Under the pieces are notes generated by a model, which was given only the letters and a program-made list of their open reading frames with translations, was not told the DNA's origin and did no database searches. The translations under genes and the position numbers were made by a program. Below, one piece after another: positions 24,787 through 33,112 of a DNA stretch of 33,112 nt (the stretch's first letter is position 1; every line of letters begins with the position of its first letter). The stretch comes from Corynebacterium sp. KPL1814 (GTDB taxonomy: Bacteria > Actinomycetota > Actinomycetes > Mycobacteriales > Mycobacteriaceae), in the NCBI RefSeq assembly GCF_000478175.1, contig NZ_KI515777.1:167635-200746 (forward strand), written 5' to 3'.

Positions 24787-26307
24787 TTAGAACAGGCCTG
24801 CGGGGGCGTCCGAATACGAGACCAGCATGTTCTTGGTTTCCTGATAGTGGCCAAGCATCATCAAGTGATTCTCGCGGCCCAAGCCTGATTCCTTGTAGCC
24901 ACCGAAGGCGCTGTGTGCTGGGTAGTCGTGGTAGTGGTTGACCCACACGCGGCCGGCCTGAATATCGCGCCCGGCGCGGTAGCAGATGTTTTGCTGGCGC
25001 GACCACACGCCGGCGCCGAGGCCGAAGTTGGTGGTATTCGCGATCTCGATGGCCTCATCGTAGTCCTTGAAGGTTGCCACTGAGAGCACGGGCCCGAAGA
25101 TTTCCTCTTGGAAGATGCGCATCTCGTTGCTGCCCTTAAATACCGTGGGCTCGATGTAGTAACCGTTTTCGAGACCCTCCACCTTGTTCACGTGGCCGCC
25201 GATGAGCGTTTCCGCGCCTTCTTCCGGGCCGATCTTGAGGTACTCGGTAATCTTGTCCATCTGCTCCTGGGAGGCCTGGGCACCCATCATGGTTTCGGTA
25301 TCCAACGGGTGGCCAATCTTGATCTTCTTGACGCGCTCGATGGCAAGCTCCAAGAACTTATCGGCAATATCCTCATGGACCAACGCACGCGATGGACAGG
25401 TGCAGACCTCGCCCTGGTTAAGGGCGAACATGACGAAGCCTTCGACGCACTTTTCCAGGTAAGAGTCATCTTCATCCATGATGTCCTTAAAGAAGATGGA
25501 CGGCGATTTACCGCCGAGCTCCAGGGTGACCGGGATGACCTTGTCCGCGGCGGCCTTATTGATGAGCTTGCCCACCGGGGTGGAACCGGTAAATGCGATT
25601 TTGGCAATGCGGTCCGAACCCGACAGTGCCGCACCGGCCTCCTCGCCCACGCCGTTGACGATATTGAGTACGCCATCTGGGAGGAGGTCTCCGATGATGT
25701 CCATGAGCAAGAGGATGGATGCTGGCGTTTGCTCCGCAGGCTTGAGCACGATGCAGTTACCCGCAGCCAGGGCCGGTGCAATCTTCCAAGAGGCCATGAG
25801 CAGCGGGAAGTTCCACGGGATGATTTGGCCAACCACGCCGAGCGGCTCGTGGAAGTGGTAGGCCACGGTGTCTTCGTTGATCTGGGACAGACGGCCCTCT
25901 TGTGCGCGGATGGCGCCCGCGAAGTAGCGGAAGTGGTCAACGGCCAGCGGGATATCGGCGGCCAAGGTCTCGCGGACGGCCTTGCCGTTCTCCCAGGTTT
26001 CCGCGACGGCGATCTTTTCCAGGTTCTCTTCAATCCGGTCCGCGATGCGGTGCAACAAGAGCGCGCGCTCTGCTGGAGTGGTCTTGCCAAAGGTGGCGAA
26101 GGCCTTTTCCGCAGCATCGATGGCCGCATTGACACCGGCTTCCTTGCCGCGGGCCACCTGACAAAATACCTCACCGGTCACGGGGCTGATGTTGTCCATG
26201 TATTCGCCATCGACTGGCGGAACCCACTTACCGCCGATGTAGTTGTCATAGCGGTCGCGGTAGTTGACGATGGCCCCTTCGGTTCCGGGTGCTGCGTACA
26301 AAGTCAT
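24787..26307 (-). CDS. ald: NAD-dependent aldehyde dehydrogenase (acetaldehyde type)
   Basis: Oxidises aldehydes, most likely acetaldehyde from ethanol, to the acid with NAD. The 506-residue length and the sequence class fit the ExaC/acetaldehyde dehydrogenase II group. PWNFP (Asn166) starts the catalytic set, FTGSTPVGK (239-247) binds [11 protein letters not shown] gives the general base Glu263, and [11 protein letters not shown] gives nucleophile Cys302. EEIFGPV and the C-terminal SGLGRENH are present. I chose the ATG at 26307 because GAGAGGA lies ten bases upstream; the longer frame to 26349 has no ribosome site. C. glutamicum ald is controlled by RamA, RamB and GlxR; a GlxR-like site and an AGGGGT motif lie upstream here. 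Confidence 0.93.
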   Translation of the reverse strand: MTLYAAPGTEGAIVNYRDRYDNYIGGKWVPPVDGEYMDNISPVTGEVFCQVARGKEAGVNAAIDAAEKAFATFGKTTPAERALLLHRIADRIEENLEKIAVAETWENGKAVRETLAADIPLAVDHFRYFAGAIRAQEGRLSQINEDTVAYHFHEPLGVVGQIIPWNFPLLMASWKIAPALAAGNCIVLKPAEQTPASILLLMDIIGDLLPDGVLNIVNGVGEEAGAALSGSDRIAKIAFTGSTPVGKLINKAAADKVIPVTLELGGKSPSIFFKDIMDEDDSYLEKCVEGFVMFALNQGEVCTCPSRALVHEDIADKFLELAIERVKKIKIGHPLDTETMMGAQASQEQMDKITEYLKIGPEEGAETLIGGHVNKVEGLENGYYIEPTVFKGSNEMRIFQEEIFGPVLSVATFKDYDEAIEIANTTNFGLGAGVWSRQQNICYRAGRDIQAGRVWVNHYHDYPAHSAFGGYKESGLGRENHLMMLGHYQETKNMLVSYSDAPAGLF

Positions 26308-26385
26308 GATGGTGGTGTCCTCTCGTGTAGAAATTTCGACTGTGACCATTGTTGGGTATGGCCCGTGCCACTACAGGTGTTTGTC

Positions 26386-26401
26386 TGTGTTGTATTTCAC
26401 C
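26386..26401. promoter_or_regulatory. GlxR-like site upstream of ald
   Basis: TGTGT-TGTATT-TCACC matches the cAMP-receptor (GlxR) consensus TGTGA-N6-TCACA at eight of ten positions. It lies about 80 bp before the ald ATG. Further upstream AGGGGTGGG (26448-26456) resembles RamA-type G-rich boxes, and TGCGAAA occurs twice in a row on the minus strand (26424-26438 region). Confidence 0.5.
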
Positions 26402-26460
26402 TGCTTTCCTCGTCATAATAATGCAATTTTTCGCATTTCGCACTAAATAGGGGTGGGAAA

Positions 26461-26670
26461 TTAACATTTCTTCACAGCGTAAAGTCCGGTTGTACGGGTG
26501 CACCACCGCCGAGTCGAGGGTTTAGCGAGGTGCGAGAGGGCGCAGGAACGGTAGGAGCCGATCGGGCCGGAAAAGAAGGCGCGGGAAGGTGGGGCCGATG
26601 GGGCCCGAGAGGAGAGTACCGAGAGAGCTCCGCGAATGCACCGAGAGAGCGAGGAACTCTTGGGCAAAGA
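26461..26670. other. Non-coding region between ald promoter and hspR terminator
   Basis: Purine-rich sequence with a repeated ACCGAGAGAGC. The only long frame (to 26820, minus) is Arg/Ser/Pro-rich, overlaps hspR and has no ribosome site. I see no gene here. Confidence 0.5.
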
Positions 26671-26725
26671 TAAACCCTCCAGACCTGTGCAGGCGCTATG
26701 CCGTGGCAAAGGTATGGAGGGTTTA
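26671..26725 (-). terminator. hspR operon terminator
   Basis: TAAACCCTCCA (26671-26681) pairs perfectly with TGGAGGGTTTA (26715-26725). On the minus strand TCTTTG follows. The 33-base loop is long and contains further complementary GC-rich pieces. It lies 29 bp past the hspR stop. Confidence 0.8.
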
Positions 26726-26753
26726 AGTTGAGGTTTCTCGTCCGCAGGACGGA

Positions 26754-27290
26754 TTAGGTGGTTTGGCCACCGTTGTTTCGGCGATTGCGCTTGCGGTCGC
26801 GCGCGGTGCGCGGGCTCCACATCACCACGGAGGTAGACCGCGGGACGTGGACGAGCTCACCGCTGCGTTGGGAACGCCCCGGGACCTGCGAGCCTTGCGG
26901 GCCTTGGGCGCCGCGGGTGCGCTGCCCCTGCGCTTGGGGGTGCTGTGCTCCCGCGCGCTGCCCGGCGGCGAGCTGATCACGGAGGGCACGGACTTCATCG
27001 GCAAGCGCATCGCGTTCGGCCTCTAGCTGGTCGCGTTCTTCGGTTAACTCGATGATGGATTTGATGCCGGCGAGATTGACGCCATCGTCTTGCGAAAGCG
27101 CCTGAATCTTGCGGAGCAATTCAATATCACGATCCGAATAACGGCGGCCGCCGCCGCGGGTGCGGGCCGGGGAGACCAAACCCATGCGGTCATAGGTGCG
27201 CAGGGTCTGGGCGTGCATCCCGGAAAGCTCGGCAGCCACGGAAATGACGTAAACGGCGGTGCCGGAACCTTCTGCCTTTCCAGTACTCAT
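26754..27290 (-). CDS. hspR: Heat-shock repressor HspR (MerR type)
   Basis: Represses the dnaK operon and clpB by binding HAIR repeats, working with DnaK as co-repressor in known systems. Residues 10-80 form the MerR-type helix-turn-helix (VYVISVAAELSGMHAQTLRTY, GLVSPARTRGGGRRYSDRDIELL). A Glu/Arg-rich coiled coil follows (SIIELTEERDQLEAERDALADEV cannot be longer than about 25 residues). The tail after residue 100 is rich in Gln, Gly and Arg and ends with the conserved SVVMWSPR then a basic stretch. At 178 residues it is longer than the roughly 125 of the mycobacterial protein. I chose ATG 27290, ten bases after AGGAGGT; the GTG at 27302 touches that ribosome site. It lies 20 bp after dnaJ. 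Confidence 0.95.
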   Translation of the reverse strand: MSTGKAEGSGTAVYVISVAAELSGMHAQTLRTYDRMGLVSPARTRGGGRRYSDRDIELLRKIQALSQDDGVNLAGIKSIIELTEERDQLEAERDALADEVRALRDQLAAGQRAGAQHPQAQGQRTRGAQGPQGSQVPGRSQRSGELVHVPRSTSVVMWSPRTARDRKRNRRNNGGQTT

Positions 27291-27310
27291 TGTGCAATGC
27301 ACCTCCTGCC

Positions 27311-28516
27311 TTAATTGCTCTCCGCGCCGGCCCAGCCTGCGCGGGGATTAAAGCCAGAGTCCTTTTCGGCCTGTGCATAGGTGCGCAGAGCGCTGGAGGC
27401 CGCAGCATCGAGCTTGGAAGGCACGGTGACTTGCACGCTCACCAAGAGGTCGCCGGCCTTGCCGGCGCGCTTGGCAATGCCGCGCCCTCGCACACGCAGG
27501 GTGCGGCCATCCGGGGTACCGGCGGGGATCTTCACGCGGACCGGGCTGTCCAAGGTGGGAACCGTGATGGTGTCACCAAGGGCGAGCTCGGCAAACGAGA
27601 CGGGGACGGTGATGTGGATATCGTCGCCGTCGCGGGTAAAGACCTTGTCGGGCTTGACGGTGACCGCAACGAAGAGGTCACCGGCCGGGGTGCCATTCGG
27701 GCCAGCCTCGCCTTGGCCGGCGATACGGACCTTTTGGCCGTCGATGACGCCGGCGGGGATGCGGACCGTGATGTTCCGGGTGCGGTGCACCGTTCCGGTG
27801 CCGTTGCAGTCTGGGCACGGATCTGTGATGCGGCGGCCCGTGCCATCGCAATCCTTGCATGGGGCGGAAAAGCCGAACGCACCGCGGTTTTCCGAGGTGT
27901 ATCCGGAGCCATTGCAGGTCCCGCACGTTGAGGTCTTGCCGGAGGAAGAACCCGAGCCATGGCACGTGGTGCACGGCGCGTTACCGCTTAAGGCCAGCGG
28001 GATGGTGGTCCCCTTGGCGGCCTCGCGGAAATCGAGGGTTATTTCCGTTTCGACGTCGGCCCCCCGCGACGGTTTAGCTGAGTGGCCAGCACTACCGCTG
28101 CGGTTGAAAACGCTACCGAAGATATCCCCAAAACCGCCGCCTTGAGACGATCCTCCAGTGGCGCCTCCGAAGAGGTCCGAGAGGTCGAAGTCTTGCGCAC
28201 CTTGTCCACCCATGTTCGTGGATCGAAACCCGCCGGGAAAGCCGGCGCCTCCGTTCCGTCCGAAGCCACCGCCATTGCGCAGCATGGCCTTGAACTGGTC
28301 GTATTCTTTGCGTTCGGAGGCATCAGAAAGCACATCGTATGCTTCCGCAACCCGCTTGAACCGGTCCGCTGCCGCAGGGTCATCGGGGTGGGTATCGGGG
28401 TGGTTTTCGCGGGCAAGCTTGCGGTACGCGCGCTTGATCTCGCTTTGGTCTGCGGACGAGGAGACCCCCAGATCCGCGTAATAATCTTTGTCTGCCCATT
28501 CGGGTTTAGCGCTCAC
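27311..28516 (-). CDS. dnaJ: Chaperone DnaJ (Hsp40)
   Basis: Delivers unfolded proteins to DnaK and triggers its ATPase. The J domain (about 10-75) has the essential HPD in [13 protein letters not shown] Gly/Phe-rich linker follows ([16 protein letters not shown]). The zinc region (about 165-230) has four CxxCxGxG repeats: [32 protein letters not shown]. The C-terminal substrate domains complete 401 residues. Translation starts at GTG 28516, nine bases after AGGAGG. A strong terminator lies between grpE and this gene, so its level may be set below that of dnaK-grpE; hspR follows at 20 bp. Confidence 0.97.
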   Translation of the reverse strand: MSAKPEWADKDYYADLGVSSSADQSEIKRAYRKLARENHPDTHPDDPAAADRFKRVAEAYDVLSDASERKEYDQFKAMLRNGGGFGRNGGAGFPGGFRSTNMGGQGAQDFDLSDLFGGATGGSSQGGGFGDIFGSVFNRSGSAGHSAKPSRGADVETEITLDFREAAKGTTIPLALSGNAPCTTCHGSGSSSGKTSTCGTCNGSGYTSENRGAFGFSAPCKDCDGTGRRITDPCPDCNGTGTVHRTRNITVRIPAGVIDGQKVRIAGQGEAGPNGTPAGDLFVAVTVKPDKVFTRDGDDIHITVPVSFAELALGDTITVPTLDSPVRVKIPAGTPDGRTLRVRGRGIAKRAGKAGDLLVSVQVTVPSKLDAAASSALRTYAQAEKDSGFNPRAGWAGAESN

Positions 28517-28555
28517 TGGGCATCTCCTCCTTTCAAGAAGAATCGGTTGTAATTA

Positions 28556-28608
28556 GTAAAAAGGGCGCCGGGGGAAGTTGAATCAGTCAGTTCCCAAGGC
28601 GCCCTTTT
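28556..28608 (-). terminator. Terminator inside the dnaK operon, between grpE and dnaJ
   Basis: On the minus strand AAAAGGGCGCC (28608-28598) pairs with GGCGCCCTTTT (28569-28559), an inner GGGAA/TTCCC pair extends it, and TTTTTTAC follows. It is a textbook intrinsic terminator 7 bp after the grpE stop. Only about 40 bp remain before dnaJ. Confidence 0.9.
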
Positions 28609-28614
28609 CCCGGA

Positions 28615-29336
28615 TTAATCGGCTTGTTCGGTGCCTTCCGAACTGCCGGAATCCTCACCGGGGTCCGCGATGATGACCAGCGCGTTGCGCACCAGCCTCT
28701 CACCTACGCGGTAGCCCTGGCGCAGCACGGTGCCGAGCACCTGCTCATCGCCGGAGGACAAATCCTGCACGGCCTCGTGCATCTCTGGGTCGAAGGGTTC
28801 GCCCTCTTCACCAAAGGCGGTGAGGTTGTGCTGCTCTAGGCCCTTGCGGAGCTTATCCGCAACCGCCTTGAGCGGGCCCTCCAGGTCACCGTGCTGCTTG
28901 GCCAAATCGAGGTCATCGAGCACCGGCAGCAAGTCACTAATGACCTTTGCCTTCGCGGTTTCGATAACGGATTGGCGGTCACGCTCGGTGCGGCGGCGGT
29001 AGTTGGTGTATTCCGCATTCAGACGCTGCAGGTCTTCGGTGCGTTCTGCCAACTGCGCCTCCACATCGTTGGTGGCAGCGCCGGTGGAGGTGGGCTCATC
29101 GCCCTCCTCCTCGGCCTCGACCTCATCGGCGTTGACATCAGCCAGCGCGTCTTCGAGGTCAGCATCAAGGGTGGGATCCAATTCGGCTTCTTCGGAGGCA
29201 TCAGCCTGCGCGTCGTTGGCAGCCTGTGCTTCCTCGGCCTTTTCGGCGGCAGCCTCAGCGCGGTCAGCCGAGGTAGCCTCCGGATCCGTGTTTTCCGGGT
29301 CGCCTGGGTTTTGCGGCATTCCGCTGTCCTGAGTCA

Positions 29337-29337
<1 letters not shown>
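28615..29337 (-). CDS. grpE: Nucleotide exchange factor GrpE
   Basis: Releases ADP from DnaK so that it can bind ATP and free its substrate. The 240 residues comprise a long acidic, Ala/Glu/Asp-rich N-terminus (1-85), a coiled coil (about 85-150, [21 protein letters not shown] and following) and the C-terminal beta domain ([19 protein letters not shown], then [19 protein letters not shown]). The ATG overlaps the dnaK stop codon by one base (TAATG), so translation is coupled. A strong terminator follows the stop. Confidence 0.97.
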
Positions 29338-31199
<1,862 letters not shown>

Positions 31200-31227
31200 G
31201 ATTCATTCTCCTTTTTATCGAGTGCAG

Positions 31228-31255
31228 TTAATAAAGTTGATTGTCAGTGACTCAA
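31228..31255 (-). promoter_or_regulatory. dnaK: SigA-type promoter of dnaK
   Basis: On the minus strand TTGAGT (31255-31250), a 16-base spacer and TATTAA (31233-31228), about 30 bp before the dnaK ATG. It is embedded in the HspR repeat. No convincing SigH pattern was found here, in contrast with clpB. Confidence 0.6.
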
Positions 31256-31256
31256 C
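31236..31256. promoter_or_regulatory. HspR binding repeat (HAIR) of the dnaK operon
   Basis: GTTGATT-N7-ACTCAAC, the same 7-7-7 layout as the two clpB repeats, with one weaker arm. It covers the -35 and spacer of the dnaK promoter. Extra single half-sites (GACTCAA at 31349, GCTCAAC at 31370) lie further upstream. Confidence 0.75.
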
Positions 31257-31550
31257 TTCTCGTTGCGTCCGTGCGCTACTCTAACAGAAGTTGCGAACTC
31301 GTTCATAAATTCTTGGGCCCGTGTCACTCAATCTTTATAACCACTAAGACTCAAATCTTATTCCCGCCGGCTCAACTCTCCTTAAAAATTATGCTATTTT
31401 CCCAGCTCTCAGCCCTAAATCTTGCTCCTCTCTTCCACGTCAGGAAAGAGCGAATCACCTTTTAGAAACAAACTCTGCCATACCCAAAAGCTCACCAAAG
31501 GGCCATAAAAAGGTGGCCAAAAGTTACCTCACAAAGGATCCAAAAGAGGC
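31257..31550. other. AT-rich divergent intergenic region between dnaK and the 31660 gene
   Basis: No gene is supported. It holds HAIR-like half-sites and a short GGCCA/TGGCC hairpin (31501-31518). The 3' part leads into the promoter of the 31660 gene. Confidence 0.5.
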
Positions 31551-31579
31551 TTGGCAGGCGTATTTAACTCGCACATACT
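31551..31579 (+). promoter_or_regulatory. Promoter of the small acidic peptide gene
   Basis: TTGGCA (31551-31556), a 17-base spacer and CATACT (31574-31579). This implies an untranslated leader of about 75 bases before the ATG at 31660, containing AGCAGCCACTGGTTGCT (31588-31604), which can form a small hairpin. Confidence 0.5.
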
Positions 31580-31659
31580 GGAAACCACAGCAGCCACTGG
31601 TTGCTACCCAGAGAGATTGATTTGTAGTTTCACTCCGCCAATTCGAAAGGAAACGTCCA

Positions 31660-31845
31660 ATGCTCGACACCCTCGTAAACCTCAGCTCCTCCCTCGATTT
31701 CGAGGCAATCTTCAAGGCCATCAAGGGCGCTGCTGAGCTGTCCTCCGAGTCCAACTCCGACTCCGTGGACCTGTCCTCCGTAATCGAGGGCCTGTCCTCC
31801 AAGGACAACGCTGACGCTGCTACCGAAACCGCAGCTAACGCTTAA
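31660..31845 (+). CDS. Small acidic peptide, possibly porin-like, unknown function
   Basis: A 61-residue, very acidic peptide. Residues 3-28 (DTLVNLSSSLDFEAIFKAIKGAAELSS) can form an amphipathic helix; the rest is rich in Ser, Asp, Glu and Ala. There is no signal peptide and no cysteine. Nearly every codon is the preferred one (CTG, TCC, GAC, AAC, GTA), the GAAAGGA ribosome site is ideal, and a strong terminator follows, so it is probably made in large amounts. Short, acidic, signal-less helical peptides of this size include the corynebacterial cell-wall porins PorA and PorH; I see only general likeness, not clear homology. It is monocistronic and divergent from dnaK. Confidence 0.7.
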   Translation: MLDTLVNLSSSLDFEAIFKAIKGAAELSSESNSDSVDLSSVIEGLSSKDNADAATETAANA

Positions 31846-31913
31846 GTAAACCTTCGCGTTTACACTCCTTCATGAAGACCGACTAAACCCCCGCACTTTT
31901 CCACGCAGGTTTT

Positions 31914-31950
31914 AAACCTCGCACCGGAAGGTGCGGGGTTTAGTTGTTTT
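31914..31950 (+). terminator. Terminator of the small acidic peptide gene
   Basis: AAACCTCGCACC (31914-31925) pairs with GGTGCGGGGTTT (31930-31941) with one G-T pair and a GGAA tetraloop, followed by AGTTGTTTT. It lies 68 bp past the stop. Confidence 0.9.
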
Positions 31951-31965
31951 CATTTGCTGGTTTCA

Positions 31966-33112
31966 GGGTTAAGTAGCAAAATGTGTGTCTGGTGGGCGTG
32001 TCGTCGGTTGGGCGCCTTTTGTCATTTCATGGGTCCTTTTCTGATTCCTATGGAGTGTGAGTATTCGGTTGGGATAGCGTTGTCGTAGAAGGCTGGTCGG
32101 CCTGTTTCCGGGTCGGCTGTGTTGTGGTCTTCTGGGGTAAGGCCTTGGACTTTGGCGAGTTGGTCTTGCCCGAAATTGCACTGCCTGGCGATCTCTAATG
32201 GGTCGTCAGGCAGTTGTGTTTGTGAATACAGGTACCATTCCAGCATTTTGCGTTGTCGTTCTCCTGTTCTTCCACGGTGAGCATCAGCGATGCGTTTGAG
32301 CGGGGCGTTAACTCCGCCTTCGAGGCTGTTTGTCGTTGCTACCCAACGCTGTGGCATAAGAGCATGTGGTGGTGGCTTAAGGTAGGTAAATAGATGTTGT
32401 TTCTGCGAAAGGTTTCGCAGTGATTTATAGGCTTGGCGAACGCGTAAATGGGTCCATTCCCACTTACGGTTGGACCTGCGGCGGTGTGTAGGGGTCAGGG
32501 TTTTCTCGGAAAGGAAGTGTTTATAGACCTGGCCGAAGTCATGCAGGTTCTTCGTCCATTCCCGTGCTTGGTCTAGGGTGCTGATTTTGGTTAATTGCAG
32601 TGCTAGGCCATAGATGGCTTTGCCGGCATCGGTGCGTGGCCGGCTGGTGGTGTATCGGCGGATTACGCGTTGGGCATGGACTAGGCAGCGCTGGATTGGT
32701 GTGTGTGGCCAGCATGTTGCGATGGCTGATTGGGCGCCGAGTCCGCCATCAAGTACGACGCATAACGGTGGCGCTATGTTTTTAAGTAATTGAATATAGG
32801 CGTCGGTGGATTCCTTTTTAGCCCAGTGCCAGGCAATGACGTGGTCATGGCTTGCTGCGACAAGCAGGCAGCCTGCCGCGGTGTAGGTGCCGTCGATGAA
32901 GATTTGGTCGTAGATTCGGTGAGGGTCCGGGGTATTAGGGATATCGATAAGCCAAAAGGGTTCAAACCGGCGGTTGAGAGTCCACCGGCTTATTCCTTGT
33001 TGCTGAGCGAGCTGGTTCAATGACGTTGTAGATACCGCGTAGCGGTAGAAGGCGCGGAAGTCCCGGGACTGGGTATGGTCAGTTCGTTGGCGCGTTAGGG
33101 AGCTTCCGCAGT
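31966..33112 (-). mobile_element. IS256/IS1249-type insertion sequence, one end outside the window
   Basis: The element runs from just past the terminator of the peptide gene to the window edge. Its right-hand (transposase 3') end is probably near 31966, where GGGTTAAGTAGCAAAA begins, but the other terminal repeat is outside, so the boundary cannot be confirmed by matching inverted repeats or target duplication. Confidence 0.7.
32022..33112 (-). CDS. IS256/IS1249-family transposase, N-terminus cut by window edge
   Basis: A DDE transposase. The acidic residues appear in order as FIDGTY (Asp1), VVLDGG (Asp2) and TTNSLEGGVNAPLKR (Glu), with the CLVHAQRVIRR Cys-x2-His segment between Asp2 and Glu, as in the IS256 group. 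The frame stays open to the edge: upstream of the TTG at 33020 it reads CGSSLTRQRTDHTQSRDF, which looks like the zinc-finger/HTH start of IS1249 transposases, so the first part of the protein is missing. The stop lies about 55 bp from the presumed element end. No frameshift is seen, so the element may be active. Confidence 0.88.
   Translation of the reverse strand, partial: CGSSLTRQRTDHTQSRDFRAFYRYAVSTTSLNQLAQQQGISRWTLNRRFEPFWLIDIPNTPDPHRIYDQIFIDGTYTAAGCLLVAASHDHVIAWHWAKKESTDAYIQLLKNIAPPLCVVLDGGLGAQSAIATCWPHTPIQRCLVHAQRVIRRYTTSRPRTDAGKAIYGLALQLTKISTLDQAREWTKNLHDFGQVYKHFLSEKTLTPTHRRRSNRKWEWTHLRVRQAYKSLRNLSQKQHLFTYLKPPPHALMPQRWVATTNSLEGGVNAPLKRIADAHRGRTGERQRKMLEWYLYSQTQLPDDPLEIARQCNFGQDQLAKVQGLTPEDHNTADPETGRPAFYDNAIPTEYSHSIGIRKGPMK

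Noticed and set aside
26461..26820. 119-codon minus-strand ORF between hspR and ald
   Set aside because: It overlaps hspR in another frame, is Arg/Ser/Pro-rich and spans the hspR terminator.

Overview
The window looks like chromosomal DNA of a Corynebacterium. Three things point there. The heat-shock genes run dnaK-grpE-dnaJ-hspR with HspR inverted repeats (HAIR) at dnaK and clpB and a SigH-type promoter at clpB. The order purA, fba, pyrE, clpB, ald, hspR, dnaK matches, from memory, the corresponding C. glutamicum region. Family-typical genes (VaFE surface protein, DUF222-like HNH protein, IS1249-like transposase) are also present. Most of the window is GC-rich housekeeping DNA; the first 3.2 kb are clearly more AT-rich. 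The species cannot be told from this sequence alone. Both ends sit in repeats (a VaFE-repeat adhesin on the left, an IS256/IS1249-type transposase on the right), so the window is probably a whole contig broken at repeats.

Layout. 1-2191: a large secreted VaFE-repeat surface protein on the minus strand, cut at the window edge, where an exact 55-bp tandem copy breaks the frame. 2192-3258: about 1 kb of AT-rich DNA without a convincing gene. 3259-3705: a small predicted secreted protein ending at a very strong terminator shared with purA. 3839-8579: purA, a protein resembling a degenerate diacylglycerol-kinase fold, a FUSC-type membrane protein and an HNH-domain protein. 8945-12738: fba, a GH76-like protein, a SpoU-type methyltransferase and pyrE. 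12814-15553: a membrane-anchored disordered protein and a sulfurtransferase homologue with no cysteine at all. 15598-19828: clpB and a GltS-type Na+/glutamate symporter. 19961-24758: a flavin monooxygenase-like enzyme, a globin-reductase fusion, a nitrilase-superfamily hydrolase, and a two-gene unit made of a small helical protein and a DUF1023-type alpha/beta hydrolase. 24787-31199: aldehyde dehydrogenase, then hspR-dnaJ-grpE-dnaK. 31660-31845: a small, very acidic, codon-optimised peptide gene. 31966-33112: insertion sequence.

How the genes work together. DnaK, GrpE and DnaJ form the Hsp70 machine; ClpB is its disaggregase partner; HspR, encoded last in the dnaK operon, should repress both loci through the HAIR sites seen here. 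PyrE and PurA serve pyrimidine and purine synthesis, and Fba serves glycolysis/gluconeogenesis. No multi-gene defence or secretion system is visible. The least explained items are the cysteine-free rhodanese with a hairpin over its start codon, the degenerate lipid-kinase-like protein, the DUF1023 gene pair, the strong terminator inside the dnaK operon, and the two small secreted or acidic proteins near the ends.
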